64,000 bases of DNA from Alloactinosynnema sp. L-07. Lineage in GTDB: Bacteria; Actinomycetota; Actinomycetes; Mycobacteriales; Pseudonocardiaceae. The DNA is taken from assembly GCF_900070365.1 (NCBI RefSeq), contig NZ_LN850107.1, positions 6,262,001 through 6,326,000 on the forward strand, in the 5' to 3' direction. The notes under the pieces were generated by a model. It saw only the letters and a list, made by a program, of their open reading frames with translations. It was not told the origin of the DNA and made no database searches. The translations under genes and the position numbers were made by a program. Shown here piece after piece: positions 27,536 through 36,892 of this stretch. Every line of letters begins with the position of its first letter. The stretch's first letter is position 1.

Positions 27536-28969
27536 TCAGAATTGGTAATACAAGAACGGGCTGAACGTGCCGGTAGCCACCAGAATCGTCGCCCACAGCA
27601 GGCCCGGCCCCATGACCGCCACCCGCAGCGCCGTGGCCATGCGGCCGCGTGAGGACTCCAGCAGCGGGCCGGTGACGGGGCTCGCGGGCATCACCATGAT
27701 CACCAGGGCGACCAGGAGCACGACGAGGACCTGGTTGCCCAGGGCCGCGTCGACCTGGTCGGTCAGTCCTTGGAAATCGGGCAGGAGCATGTGGCCGATC
27801 ATGACCAGGGCCGAGCCGAGGTCGGCGGCGCGGAAGAGGACCCAGCCGACGACGACCAGGACGATCGTCAGCGCGCGGCGGGCGTAGCGGCGGATCGGGT
27901 CGGTGGGGGTCTGGTCGAGGCCGTAGCCGCGTTCGACGATCAGCAGCGCGCCGTGGAAGGCGCCCCACACCAGGAAAGTCCAGTTGGCGCCGTGCCAGAG
28001 GCCGGTCAGGATGAAGACAGCGCAGAGGTTTCGGTAGGTCTTGGCCGCGCCCGCGCGGTTGCCGCCGAGGGGGATGTAGACGTAGTCGCGGAACCAGCGG
28101 GACAGGGACATGTGCCAGCGGCGCCAGAACTCGGTGATGGTGACCGAGGAATACGGGCGGGCGAAATTCTCCGGCAGCCGGAACCCGAGCATGCGGCCAA
28201 GGCCGATGGCCATGTCCGAGTAGCCGGAGAAGTCGAAGTACAGCTGCAATGTGTACGCGATCGCGCCGAGCCAGGCCACGGCGAAGGTCATCTGGTCGGC
28301 CGGGGTGGCGAAGCACTGCTGGACCAGCGGGCTCAGCGAGTCGGCGATGATGACCTTCTTGCACAGCCCCAGCGCGAAGCGCGGGAAGCCGGACGCGACG
28401 TCGTCGAGGCGGTGGGTGCGGACCTGGGGGAGTTGATCGGCGATCTCCCGGTAGCGCACGATCGGGCCCGCCACCAACTGCGGGAACATCGCGATGTAGG
28501 TGATGAACGCGACCGGCTTGCGCAGCGCGGGGCGTTCGCCGCGGTAGATGTCGACCACATATGAGATGTGGTGGAACGTGTAGAACGAGATGCCGATCGG
28601 CAGCAGCAGGTGGACCACCGGGAAGTCCCCGCCGAGCAGCCTGGCGAAGCCTGCCAACTGTTCGGTGGCGAACCCCGCGTACTTCCACACCACCAGCACC
28701 GCGACGTCGAAGGCGACCACCGCCACCAGCACCCGCCACCGGCGCCGCCGGTTCGTGTCCCACTCGTCGGCTTCCAGGTACGGGCCGACGAGGAAGTTCA
28801 CGGCCATGCAGACCAGCAGCAGCAAGGTCGTCGGTCCGGCACCCGCGGCGTAGAACAGCAGGCTGGCCGCCGCGATGATCCCGTTGCGCCAGTGTCTCGG
28901 CGCCAGCAGCACGCCCGCCAGCACGATCGGCGTGAAGAACCACAGGAACAACGGACTGGCGAACGACAC
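27536..28969 (-). CDS. MBOAT-family O-acyltransferase (AlgI-like)
   Basis: MBOAT enzymes move acyl groups across or at the membrane, here probably onto an extracellular polysaccharide or lipid. The 477-aa product has about ten membrane helices and the AlgI-type motifs YFDFSGYSDMAIGLGRMLG, FWRRWHMSLSRWFRDYVYIPLGG and the active-site His region LTGLWHGANWTFLVWG. GTG at 28969 (MSFASPLFLWFFTPIVL) is the conventional family start; the frame is open further upstream over the DNRLRE remnant. No SGNH/AlgX partner gene is adjacent in the window. Confidence 0.9.
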   Translation of the reverse strand: MSFASPLFLWFFTPIVLAGVLLAPRHWRNGIIAAASLLFYAAGAGPTTLLLLVCMAVNFLVGPYLEADEWDTNRRRRWRVLVAVVAFDVAVLVVWKYAGFATEQLAGFARLLGGDFPVVHLLLPIGISFYTFHHISYVVDIYRGERPALRKPVAFITYIAMFPQLVAGPIVRYREIADQLPQVRTHRLDDVASGFPRFALGLCKKVIIADSLSPLVQQCFATPADQMTFAVAWLGAIAYTLQLYFDFSGYSDMAIGLGRMLGFRLPENFARPYSSVTITEFWRRWHMSLSRWFRDYVYIPLGGNRAGAAKTYRNLCAVFILTGLWHGANWTFLVWGAFHGALLIVERGYGLDQTPTDPIRRYARRALTIVLVVVGWVLFRAADLGSALVMIGHMLLPDFQGLTDQVDAALGNQVLVVLLVALVIMVMPASPVTGPLLESSRGRMATALRVAVMGPGLLWATILVATGTFSPFLYYQF

Positions 28970-29048
28970 TTTCTTGCCCCCTCGACCGGCAATCGCCAAG
29001 ACCTTAGCCGACCTCGTATCAACCGGCCCCGAATGTCGGTTTCCGGTG

Positions 29049-29285
29049 ATGAAATCGAACACGGGGCTCAGACGCGCCCTGAAGGGGTTGGTCATCCTGT
29101 CCGCTGTCGCCGACGCGGTGGCCACCGCGTCGGCGGCCACCGCCGCGAGCGAGACTGTCACGCCGAAGACCTGGTCCTACACCGACAGCCGCGCCGTCCA
29201 CGAGACCAAGACCGGCCCGGACGCCCCGGTCGGCGCCCGGGTGGTTCCGAGGAGACGTACTACTTACTTCTCCGTCGCGCCGTAG
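29049..29285 (+). pseudogene. N-terminal remnant of a DNRLRE-domain exported protein
   Basis: From ATG 29049 the frame gives a basic start and signal-peptide-like segment (LKGLVILSAVADAVATASAATAASE) and then TWSYTDSRAVHETKTGPDAPVGA. This is the characteristic opening of actinobacterial DNRLRE-domain cell-surface proteins. Right after VGA the similarity ends and the frame stops after 15 unrelated residues (RVVPRRRTTYFSVAP). Normal members are several hundred residues longer, so this is a truncated leftover between two unrelated genes. Confidence 0.55.
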
Positions 29286-29286
29286 G

Positions 29287-30237
29287 TCAGACGCGGCCCG
29301 CCGCTCGGCGGCGGCGGGCCACCTCGGCCAGGACCACACCGGCCGCGACAGAGGCGTTGAGGGAGTCGACGCCCGCGGACATCGGGATGGACACCGTGGC
29401 GTCGCAAGCCTCGCGGACCAGGCGGGACAGGCCCCGGCCCTCGGAGCCCACGACCACGACCAGCGGCGACGTCGCCAGGGTCAGGTTGTCGAGTTCCATG
29501 GTGCCGTCGGCGTCCAGGCCGATGATCATCAGGCCCTGGCTCGCCAGGTCGCGCAGCTCGCGGGTCAGGTTGGTCGCGATGGCCACCGGAATCTTGGCCG
29601 CGGTGCCCGCGCTCGTGCGCCACGCCACGGCCGTGATGCCCGCGCTGCGGCGCTGGGGGAGCAGGACGCCGTTGGCGCCGAACGCGGCCGCGGAGCGGAT
29701 GACGGCACCGAGGTTGCGCGGGTCGGTGACACCGTCGAGGGCCACGATCAGCGGCGGCTCGTCGCCGACGGTCTCCAGCAGGTCGTCCGGGTGGGCGTAC
29801 TCGAACGGCGGCACCTGCAGGCCGAGGCCCTGGTGCATCGCGCCGCCGGTGAGGCGGTCGAGTTCGGGGCGGGAGACCTCCAGCACCGAGATGCCCCGGT
29901 CGGCGGCCATGCGCACGGCGTCGGCGACCCGGTCGTCGGCGTCGATTCCCAGCGCCACGTACAGCGCGGTGGCCGGGATCTGCGCGCGCAGGCACTCCAC
30001 TACGGGGTTGCGGCCCGCGACGATCTCGTTGGTCGGGCGGTCCTTCGACTTGCCCTGGTCGCGCCGGGTCTGGGCGTTGGCCTTGCGATACGCGTGGTGG
30101 CCGGGGCGCTCCTCGGCCTTGGGCGTGGGTCCCTTGCCCTCCAACGCCTTGCGTCGCTGTCCGCCGGAGCCGACGACGGCACCCTTCTTGGAGCCCGGCT
30201 TGCGCATCGCGCCTTGGCGCCTGGAATTGCCTGCCAC
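29287..30237 (-). CDS. rlmB: 23S rRNA (guanosine-2'-O)-methyltransferase, TrmH/SpoU family
   Basis: RlmB methylates the 2'-OH of G2251 in 23S rRNA. The 316-aa product has a long basic N-terminal extension (about 70 residues rich in K, R, G), a substrate-binding domain ([21 protein letters not shown]) and a SPOUT knot: [69 protein letters not shown]. It begins 1 nt after the cysS stop, so the two are cotranscribed, as in mycobacteria. Confidence 0.92.
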   Translation of the reverse strand: MAGNSRRQGAMRKPGSKKGAVVGSGGQRRKALEGKGPTPKAEERPGHHAYRKANAQTRRDQGKSKDRPTNEIVAGRNPVVECLRAQIPATALYVALGIDADDRVADAVRMAADRGISVLEVSRPELDRLTGGAMHQGLGLQVPPFEYAHPDDLLETVGDEPPLIVALDGVTDPRNLGAVIRSAAAFGANGVLLPQRRSAGITAVAWRTSAGTAAKIPVAIATNLTRELRDLASQGLMIIGLDADGTMELDNLTLATSPLVVVVGSEGRGLSRLVREACDATVSIPMSAGVDSLNASVAAGVVLAEVARRRRAAGRV

Positions 30238-30238
30238 G

Positions 30239-31627
30239 TCAGTCCTTCACTGTCCACAGCGGACCGCCGGGGGTGTCCTCGACGGCGACGCCCGCGTTGA
30301 GCAGGCGGTCTCGAATGGCGTCGGCGAGGGCGAAGTCCTTGTTCGCCCGCGCACGCTGGCGCTCATCGAGCAGATCCTCGACCAGCGCGGCGACCGCCGC
30401 GCGCAGCCCGTTGTCCATAGTGGACCGGTCGGACCACCTGTCGGACAACGGGTCCAGGCCGAGGATGTCGGTCATCCCGCGCACGGCGGCGGCGGCCTCG
30501 CGGGCGGCGGCGTCATCGCCGTCGTCCAGCGCGGTGTTGCCGACGCGTACCGCGTTGTGCACGGCGGCGAGCGCGGTGGGGGTGGCCAGGTCGGCGTCCA
30601 TCGCGGCGACGAACTCATCGCTGGCCGCGCCGACCTCAACGGTCCCGGTGCGCTGGGTGATCTTGCGAAGGAAGGACTCGACGCGCTGGTAGGCGCGCAC
30701 CGACTCCTCCAGCGCGGGCTCCGAGTACTCGATCATCGACCGGTAGTGCGGGCCGACCAGGTAGTACCGCAGCTCCTGCGGCCGGACCCGGTTGATCATC
30801 TCCGGGATCGACACCACGTTGCCAAGCGACTTCGACATCTTCTCGCCGCTCATGGTGACCCACGCGTTGTGCATCCAGTAGTTCGTGAAGCCGTCACCGG
30901 CCGCGCGGGACTGGGCCTGCTCGTTCTCGTGGTGCGGGAAGACCAGGTCGAGACCGCCGCCGTGGATGTCGAACCGCGGCCCGAGGTACATCGAGGCCAT
31001 GGCCGAGCACTCCAGGTGCCAGCCCGGCCTGCCCGCGCCCCACGGCGACGGCCACGAAGGCTCACCGGGCTTGGCGCCCTTCCACAGCGTGAAGTCGTGG
31101 TGGTCGCGCTTGCCGTCGGCCACCGACTCGCCCTGGTTCCAGTCGTCGAGCTTCTGCCCGGACAGCTCGCCGTAGGCGGGGTACGACGGCACCGAGAAGT
31201 ACACGTCACCCTTGGCCGCGTAGGCGTGACCCGCGTCGATCAGTCGCTGCATCAGCTCGACCATCTGGGTGATGTGCCCGGTCGCGCGCGGCTGGATCGT
31301 CGGCGGCTCGCAGCCCAGCACGGCGTAGGCCTCGTCGAAGGCGCGTTCGTGGGTGGCCGCCCACTCCCACCACGGCCTGCCCGCGGCGGCGGCCTTCTTC
31401 AGGATCTTGTCCTCGATGTCGGTGACGTTGCGCACCAGCGTGACGTCGCTGCCCTGGTGGGTGAGCCAGCGGCGCAGCACGTCGAAGTTGAGGCCGCTGC
31501 GCACGTGTCCGATGTGGGGGATCCCCTGCACTGTCGCGCCGCACACATAGATCGAGGCCGCCCCGGCTTTCAGGGGGGTGAACTCACGCAGGCCACGGGT
31601 GGCGCTGTCGAAGATGTGCAGGGACAC
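30239..31627 (-). CDS. cysS: Cysteinyl-tRNA synthetase
   Basis: The 462-aa class I synthetase has the HIGH-type motif [13 protein letters not shown] with the zinc-ligand Cys just before it (YVCGATV), further zinc ligands in WHLECSAMA and HHENE, and the KMSKS motif [12 protein letters not shown]. It is not MshC: the length and the C-terminal DALR-like helical domain fit CysS, and its place beside rlmB and ispF matches mycobacterial cysS1. Confidence 0.95.
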   Translation of the reverse strand: MSLHIFDSATRGLREFTPLKAGAASIYVCGATVQGIPHIGHVRSGLNFDVLRRWLTHQGSDVTLVRNVTDIEDKILKKAAAAGRPWWEWAATHERAFDEAYAVLGCEPPTIQPRATGHITQMVELMQRLIDAGHAYAAKGDVYFSVPSYPAYGELSGQKLDDWNQGESVADGKRDHHDFTLWKGAKPGEPSWPSPWGAGRPGWHLECSAMASMYLGPRFDIHGGGLDLVFPHHENEQAQSRAAGDGFTNYWMHNAWVTMSGEKMSKSLGNVVSIPEMINRVRPQELRYYLVGPHYRSMIEYSEPALEESVRAYQRVESFLRKITQRTGTVEVGAASDEFVAAMDADLATPTALAAVHNAVRVGNTALDDGDDAAAREAAAAVRGMTDILGLDPLSDRWSDRSTMDNGLRAAVAALVEDLLDERQRARANKDFALADAIRDRLLNAGVAVEDTPGGPLWTVKD

Positions 31628-31681
31628 GGTGTTCTCCTGTGGGGAATGTCAAAGCTTACGGGAAATGGTACGGGCCGCTGC

Positions 31682-32362
31682 TCAGGCGGCGAGCCCGTGT
31701 GTTCGCAGCGCGGTCAGCAGCGCGTCGTGGCGCACCTGCGTCGCCTGCGGCTCCACCCGCTCGAACCGACAACCCAGTGCGGTCGCGCCCGCGTCGGCCG
31801 ACAGGTCGTCGCCGATCATCAGGGCGTGCTCCGGCGCGACGCCGATGCGCTCGCAGGCGGTCTGGAAGATCTTCGCGTCGGGCTTCATGACGCCCTCGAC
31901 GAAGGACAGGACATAGGTGTCGACCAGATCGGCCGCACCGTGGTGGGCGAAGACCGGCTCGATCTCCCACGCGATATTGCTGACCACCGCCACCGGGATG
32001 CCCGCGGCTCTCAGCGCCGTGAGGGCGGCGACGGTGTCCGGGTAGGGCTGCCACGAGTCGGGGTGCTGCACGCGGTCGTAGAGCGTCTCGGCGACGCCGG
32101 GGCCGATGTCCATGCCCGCCGCGCGCATGGCGGCCAGGTAGACGGTGCGATGGGTGTCGGCGTCGAGGTCGCGGCGGTGCCAGTCGGCGCGGAACTCGGC
32201 GGGCAGGTGCTTCGACGGGCCCGCGGTGAACACGGCGAGCAGTTGGGCCTGCTGGGCCTCGGTGACCGGGGTGCCGTCGGCGTTGGTCAGCCCGCGAACC
32301 CAGGCGGCACCCAGCTCAAGGCGGAAGAGGGTGCCGGAGAAGTCCAGGAGGACGCCACGCAC
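31682..32362 (-). CDS. HAD-superfamily hydrolase
   Basis: The 226-aa product has a Rossmannoid HAD core with a helical cap: motif I LLDFSGTLF, motif II VAVVSNIAWE, the Lys motif GVMKPDAKIF and motif III/IV LMIGDDLSADAGAT. Motif I has Ser where most phosphatases carry the second Asp (DxD), which may change acid-base chemistry or substrate; dehalogenase- and phosphonatase-like HADs also vary there. It sits between cysS and ispF, where mycobacteria have no gene. Confidence 0.85.
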   Translation of the reverse strand: MRGVLLDFSGTLFRLELGAAWVRGLTNADGTPVTEAQQAQLLAVFTAGPSKHLPAEFRADWHRRDLDADTHRTVYLAAMRAAGMDIGPGVAETLYDRVQHPDSWQPYPDTVAALTALRAAGIPVAVVSNIAWEIEPVFAHHGAADLVDTYVLSFVEGVMKPDAKIFQTACERIGVAPEHALMIGDDLSADAGATALGCRFERVEPQATQVRHDALLTALRTHGLAA

Positions 32363-32444
32363 TTGGCCGCCTCCCCTGGGTGCACGGTCTTGGTCCAGCG
32401 ACCGGGCCCGCTCGGTGACCTGGTTGCCGTGGTCGGCACCGACT

Positions 32445-32912
32445 TTACTGGATCTCGATGATCAGCGCGGTGGCGACGGCGGCGATGCCCTCACCACGAC
32501 CCGTCAGGCCCAGGCCGTCCGTCGTGGTCCCAGAGACCGATACCGGGCCGCCGACCGCGTCGGACAGCACCCGCTGGGCCTCCGCGCGCCGCTTGCCGAT
32601 CTTGGGTTCGTTGCCGATGACCTGCACCGCGGCGTTGCCCACCTGCCAGCCCTCGGCGCGCAGCCGAGTGCGCACCTCGGCCAGCAGGGTCACCCCGGAC
32701 GCGCCCGCCCAGCGCGGGTCGCCGGTGCCGAACACCGCGCCAAGGTCGCCGAGTCCCGCGGCCGACAGCAGCGCGTCGCACAGGGCGTGGGCGGCGACGT
32801 CGCCGTCGGAGTGGCCCGCGCAGCCGTCGACGCCGTCCCACCGGAGCCCGGCGACCCAGCAGTCGCGACCAGCCTCGATCGGGTGGACATCGGTGCCGAT
32901 GCCGACTCTCAC
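32445..32912 (-). CDS. ispF: 2-C-methyl-D-erythritol 2,4-cyclodiphosphate synthase
   Basis: IspF forms the cyclic diphosphate in the MEP isoprenoid pathway. The 155-aa product has the zinc ligands in [12 protein letters not shown] and the family signature [26 protein letters not shown], plus [14 protein letters not shown] at the end. The ATG overlaps the ispD stop by 4 nt, so the two MEP genes are coupled. Confidence 0.96.
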   Translation of the reverse strand: MRVGIGTDVHPIEAGRDCWVAGLRWDGVDGCAGHSDGDVAAHALCDALLSAAGLGDLGAVFGTGDPRWAGASGVTLLAEVRTRLRAEGWQVGNAAVQVIGNEPKIGKRRAEAQRVLSDAVGGPVSVSGTTTDGLGLTGRGEGIAAVATALIIEIQ

Positions 32913-33655
32913 GACCCCTCCTCTGCGGCTTGCCGCGCCGCGCCCGGTCGATCGTAGGATTGTTCAACAAGTGAACGTTCGGTTTGTAGGACGATCGCTT
33001 CGGCGACGACGAGATCGAATGGCGTTGTGATTTTCATCGCATAGGCGTGGCCGGGCACGGTCGCGACCGGAACGCCAAGCCGCTCGACCAGTCCGGCGTC
33101 GTCGGTCGCGGAGTCCGCCAGCGCGTGCGCGGCGACCAGCGTCGCGGTGTCGAACCCTTGGGGCGTCTGGACAATCCGCAGCGCGGACCGGTCCGGCGTG
33201 GCGACCACCACGCCGTCGGCGTCGACCTGCTTGACCGTGTCGGCCATCGGCAGCACCGGGATCACCGCGCGGGCGCCCGCCTCGACGGCGTCGACCACGG
33301 CGCGGATGACCGAAGGGGGAGTGAACGCGCGGGCGGCGTCGTGCACCAGCACCACACTCGTGTCGGGAATCACGCCGAGCGCGTGCCGCAGGGCCAGCCC
33401 GACCGAGGCGGTCCGGTCCGCGCCGCCCGCGACGACGTCGGCGGCCAGGCCCGCGTCGGCCAGCAGCTTGGCGGTGGCGTCGACCAGGTTGGCCGGGGCC
33501 GCGACGACGACATGGCGCACCCGGCCCGCGTCGAGCAGGCCACGCACGGCATGGATGAGCAGCGGTTCCCCGCGCACCTCGACAAGCGCCTTGGGCACAG
33601 CGGCGCCGAGACGTTCGCCGCGCCCGGCGGCGGGCACGAGCGCGACAACACTCAT
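32909..33655 (-). CDS. ispD: 2-C-methyl-D-erythritol 4-phosphate cytidylyltransferase
   Basis: IspD joins CTP and MEP in the third step of the MEP pathway. The 248-aa product starts [27 protein letters not shown], the nucleotide-binding glycine-rich loop with its Arg and Lys, and has [19 protein letters not shown] and [17 protein letters not shown] at 33655 is preferred to an upstream start nine codons earlier. The carD-ispD-ispF order is conserved in actinobacteria. Confidence 0.95.
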   Translation of the reverse strand: MSVVALVPAAGRGERLGAAVPKALVEVRGEPLLIHAVRGLLDAGRVRHVVVAAPANLVDATAKLLADAGLAADVVAGGADRTASVGLALRHALGVIPDTSVVLVHDAARAFTPPSVIRAVVDAVEAGARAVIPVLPMADTVKQVDADGVVVATPDRSALRIVQTPQGFDTATLVAAHALADSATDDAGLVERLGVPVATVPGHAYAMKITTPFDLVVAEAIVLQTERSLVEQSYDRPGAARQAAEEGS

Positions 33656-33832
33656 ACCGGGCACCGCGAGACGCACGCACATCGAGACGACAGTTCGGAG
33701 CCATGACCGAGCCCCGCGCGACGGCCACGGCCATCACTCGGGGCGCCGGAGCCGAACTGCCGCCTCGGCACGCTTGGGGATGTCATGCAGGTCTCAATCG
33801 GGCTTCCGGGAGTGGCCCGGTCGGACGTGCGG

Positions 33833-34324
33833 TCAGACTGTGGCGGTTGCCAGGACCTCGTCGAGCAGGACCTCAGCCTTGTCTTCGTCGGTGCCTTCGG
33901 CCAGCGCTAGCTCGCTGACCAGTATCTGCCGAGCCTTGGCCAGCATCCGCTTCTCGCCAGCGGACAGACCTCGATCCTTCTCCCGCCGCCAGAGGTCTCG
34001 CACCACTTCGGCCACCTTGTTCACGTCGCCGGAGGCGAGCTTCTCGAGGTTGGCCTTGTACCGACGCGACCAGTTGGTCGGCTCCTCGGTGTGGGGAGCA
34101 CGCAGGACATCGAAGACGCGGTTGAGGCCCTCTTGACCCACGACATCCCGCACGCCGACGATCTCGGCGTTGTCTGCGGGGACGCGAACCGTGAGGTCAC
34201 CCTGCGCGACCTTGAGGACGAGGTACTGCTTTTCCTCGCCCTTGATCACGCGGGTCTCGATCGCTTCGATGAGTGCGGCACCGTGGTGCGGGTAGACGAC
34301 GGTCTCTCCGACCTTGAAAACCAT
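33833..34324 (-). CDS. carD: CarD-family RNA polymerase-binding transcription regulator
   Basis: CarD stabilises the RNA polymerase open complex and is essential in mycobacteria. The 163-aa product has the N-terminal RNAP-interaction Tudor-like domain ([45 protein letters not shown]) and a helical DNA-binding domain including the minor-groove Trp ([38 protein letters not shown]). It diverges from lpqE. A separate gene-free stretch of about 177 bp lies between it and ispD. Confidence 0.97.
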   Translation of the reverse strand: MVFKVGETVVYPHHGAALIEAIETRVIKGEEKQYLVLKVAQGDLTVRVPADNAEIVGVRDVVGQEGLNRVFDVLRAPHTEEPTNWSRRYKANLEKLASGDVNKVAEVVRDLWRREKDRGLSAGEKRMLAKARQILVSELALAEGTDEDKAEVLLDEVLATATV

Positions 34325-34628
34325 GTGTCCTCTGCCCCTTTCGCTACGGTCATCTTAACACGTGCTCCCTTGTTCACGAGAGGGGAGCGGTGTGGGTCTT
34401 CGCAGGTCAGCGGGCAGATGATGCGATGGACGGGGGTTGACAAGTCGCGCGTGTCTGTACTCAACCCTTATTTCGGGTGATGGTGATCCCGGCGCGAATA
34501 GATCCACTGTGGACGTGATTGTGGCCGGGCGTTGATCGGGGTGTCCGACCACACGTGAGCGCGATTCGTTGTCCCGGCTACGCTTCCGCTCGACAGTTGG
34601 ATTGTCCGCACCAGACGCAGGAGCTCTC
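34325..34628. promoter_or_regulatory. Divergent promoter region of carD and lpqE
   Basis: This 304-bp gap feeds carD (minus) and lpqE (plus). On the minus strand a TAAGAT hexamer (34357-34352) lies 27 bp before the carD ATG and could be its -10. On the plus strand TTGACA (34437-34442) is a perfect -35; the best -10 at normal spacing is poor. The lpqE start has a good AGGAG site. No RNA gene or riboswitch fold is recognised. Confidence 0.4.
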
Positions 34629-35324
34629 GTGAGTCGTGCACAGCAGAACTCGACCGGACGGCTGCGCCTCGCCCCGGCCGCGCTGGGACTCAGCCTGGCC
34701 GCCGTCCTGAGTGCCGTCGGCTGCAGTGCCGGGCAGATCACCCAGACCGATTCCCAATTGCCGGCTGTCAACGGCGCCATGTCGCAGGTCGGAAACCTGG
34801 CCGTGCGCGACGCCGTGCTCGCCTACCCGCACGGTGGGTTCTACCCCGAGCACGCCGACGCCCCGCTCATCCTCACCATCGTGAACTCCGCCGCCGCCGC
34901 CGACCAGCTGGTCGAGGTCAGCACGCCGTTCGCGGACGAGGTCGAACTGGTCGGTGACAAGAACCTGCCCGGCGTCGCGGCGCTGAAGGTCGGCACCCCG
35001 GGCGAGGAGGCCAAGGTGGAGGCGCACTCGTCAGCCGCCCCGACGCCGACCCCCACCGCCACCCCGTCCGGCTCGGCCACGCCGTCCGGCTCCGCGTCGG
35101 CCCACCCGACGAGCGAGGCGCACGCCACCTCCGCCGCCCCGACGACCAAGCCCGCGGCCAAGGTCGAGGTCGGCAAGCTCAAGATCATCCTCGTCGGGCT
35201 CAAGGAGAAGCTGTACCCGGGTCGCCTGATCCCGGTCACCTTCGTCTTCGCCAAGGCGGGCTCGATCACCGTCGAACTCCCCATCGGCTCCCCGAACGCT
35301 CCTCGCGGCGCGGCGGACCATTAG
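34629..35324 (+). CDS. lpqE: LpqE-like exported lipoprotein
   Basis: The 231-aa precursor has a lipobox (LSAVGC, Cys near residue 31) after a basic start, then an immunoglobulin-like beta domain (VRDAVLAYPHGG, ADAPLILTIVNSAAAADQLVEVSTPFADEVEL) that resembles copper-chaperone-like PCu(A)C folds. A Ser/Thr/Pro/Ala linker follows (TPTPTATPSGSATPSGSAS), then the last beta strands (GRLIPVTFVFAKAGSITVELPI). Position between carD and radA matches M. tuberculosis LpqE (Rv3584). The Met/His copper-binding pattern is not evident. Function unknown. Confidence 0.82.
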   Translation: MSRAQQNSTGRLRLAPAALGLSLAAVLSAVGCSAGQITQTDSQLPAVNGAMSQVGNLAVRDAVLAYPHGGFYPEHADAPLILTIVNSAAAADQLVEVSTPFADEVELVGDKNLPGVAALKVGTPGEEAKVEAHSSAAPTPTPTATPSGSATPSGSASAHPTSEAHATSAAPTTKPAAKVEVGKLKIILVGLKEKLYPGRLIPVTFVFAKAGSITVELPIGSPNAPRGAADH

Positions 35325-35355
35325 ATCTGTCGGGGTGGGCCGCTAGCTTGATCTC

Positions 35356-36729
35356 GTGGCCAAACCTGCGAAGCCGAGTTACCGCTGTTCCGAGTGCGGC
35401 CACGGCGTCCCGAAGTGGGTCGGGCGTTGTCCCGAGTGTCAGGCGTGGGGCACGCTCGCCGAGGTGGGTGTCCCCCGCGCGGCGCTAGTCAAGATCACCG
35501 CCGGGTTGCCCAGCTCGCCCGCGCGCCCGATCGCCGAGGTCGACGTCGAGTCGGCCAAGGCGCGGCGCACCGGAGTCTCCGAGCTGGACCGGGTACTCGG
35601 CGGCGGGTTGGTCCCCGGCGCGGTGGTCCTGCTGGCAGGTGAGCCCGGCGTGGGCAAGTCGACCTTGCTGCTGGAGGTCGCCTACCGCTGGGCGGCGCGC
35701 GACGGCGAGTACGGGCCGACGCTGTATGTGACCGGTGAGGAGTCCGCGGGCCAGGTCCGGCTGCGCGCCGAGCGCACCGGCAACGTGCACGCGTCGATGT
35801 ACCTGGCCGCCGAGAGCGACGTCTCGGCCCTGCTCGGCCACGTGGACGCGGTCAAACCCGGCCTGCTGGTGGTCGACTCGGTGCAGACCATGGGCTCGCC
35901 CGAGGTCGACGGCACCCCCGGCGGCGTCACCCAGGTTCGGGCCGTGACGGCCGCGCTCGTGGCGGTGGCCAAGGAGCGCGGGCTGCCGGTGCTGCTGGTC
36001 GGCCACGTCACCAAGGACGGCTCGATCGCGGGCCCGCGGGTCCTGGAACACCTGGTCGACGTGGTCCTGCACTTCGAGGGCGACCGCCATTCGACCCTGC
36101 GCCTGCTGCGCGGGGTGAAGAACCGCTTCGGCGCGGCCGACGAGGTCGGCTGCTTCGAGCTGGTCGAGAGCGGCATCGTCGGGGTGACCGACCCGTCCGG
36201 CCTGTTCCTCAACAAGCGTGAGACGGCGGTGGCGGGCACCGCGGTCACGGTCGCGGTCGACGGCAAGCGGCCCATGGTCGGCGAGGTGCAGGCGCTAGTG
36301 TCGAAGTCGGCCCTGGGCACTCCCCGCCGCGCGGTCAGCGGCCTCGACTCGTCCCGGATCGCGATGATCCTGGCCGTCCTCGAGCGCCGCGGCGGCGTGA
36401 AGCTGGGCGACGCGGACGTGTTCGTGGCCACGGTCGGCGGCATGAAGATCACCGAGCCCGCCGCCGACCTTGCCATCGCCCTGTCGGTCGCCACCGCGGC
36501 GCGTGACGTCGCGCTGCCCAACGACTTGGTGGTTGTGGGCGAGGTGGGCCTGGCGGGCGAGGTGCGCCGGGTGAGCGGGGTGCGCACCCGCCTGGCCGAG
36601 GCGATGCGGCTGGGGTTCACCAAGGCCCTCATCCCGCCGGACTGCGGCGACGTGCCCGACGGCATGCAGGTGCGCGTTGTGCCGGACCTGGGCTCGGCGA
36701 TGAGCAACCTGCAGGTCCTGCGCCCCTAG
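35356..36729 (+). CDS. radA: DNA repair protein RadA (Sms)
   Basis: RadA is a RecA-like ATPase that extends heteroduplexes and promotes branch migration. The 457-aa product has a C4 zinc finger ([18 protein letters not shown]), Walker [12 protein letters not shown], the KNRFG motif and a C-terminal Lon-like domain ([44 protein letters not shown]). In M. tuberculosis disA follows radA; here a palindromic repeat follows instead, and the radA stop codon itself lies in the repeat arm. Confidence 0.97.
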   Translation: MAKPAKPSYRCSECGHGVPKWVGRCPECQAWGTLAEVGVPRAALVKITAGLPSSPARPIAEVDVESAKARRTGVSELDRVLGGGLVPGAVVLLAGEPGVGKSTLLLEVAYRWAARDGEYGPTLYVTGEESAGQVRLRAERTGNVHASMYLAAESDVSALLGHVDAVKPGLLVVDSVQTMGSPEVDGTPGGVTQVRAVTAALVAVAKERGLPVLLVGHVTKDGSIAGPRVLEHLVDVVLHFEGDRHSTLRLLRGVKNRFGAADEVGCFELVESGIVGVTDPSGLFLNKRETAVAGTAVTVAVDGKRPMVGEVQALVSKSALGTPRRAVSGLDSSRIAMILAVLERRGGVKLGDADVFVATVGGMKITEPAADLAIALSVATAARDVALPNDLVVVGEVGLAGEVRRVSGVRTRLAEAMRLGFTKALIPPDCGDVPDGMQVRVVPDLGSAMSNLQVLRP

Positions 36730-36892
36730 GGCATGTCCTGCGGATCATGGCGGGCGGTATCCGCGCCCGCTTGGCCCCTGGCCGCACCGCGGGAACGGCC
36801 ACGGACAACCAGTACGCGACCGTCCCCGCGGCACGCCCAGGAACCAAGCGGATCACGGATCCCACCCACCATGATCCACAGGACACGCCCTA
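36727..36892. repeat. Foldback repeat, copy B (166 bp, MITE-like)
   Basis: The 24-bp ends (36727-36750 and 36869-36892) are inverted repeats with two mismatches, and pairing continues inward through nearly the whole element. Both strands therefore encode near-identical short frames starting MSCGSW. TA lies just outside GGGC at each end, as a possible TA target duplication. The radA TAG and the TAG of the opposite gene both fall inside the arms. The central part (GTACTGG, GTGCCGCGGGG) is shared with copies A and C. Confidence 0.75.

Noticed and set aside
28568..32461. Open frame of 1297 codons on the plus strand
   Set aside because: It runs antisense to the MBOAT gene, rlmB, cysS and the HAD gene. 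Its product is Arg/Gly/His-rich without domains, which is the usual by-product of GC-rich third positions on the real strand.
34325..34628. Riboswitch or structured RNA in the carD-lpqE gap
   Set aside because: No known riboswitch core or long stem was recognised; only promoter-like hexamers.
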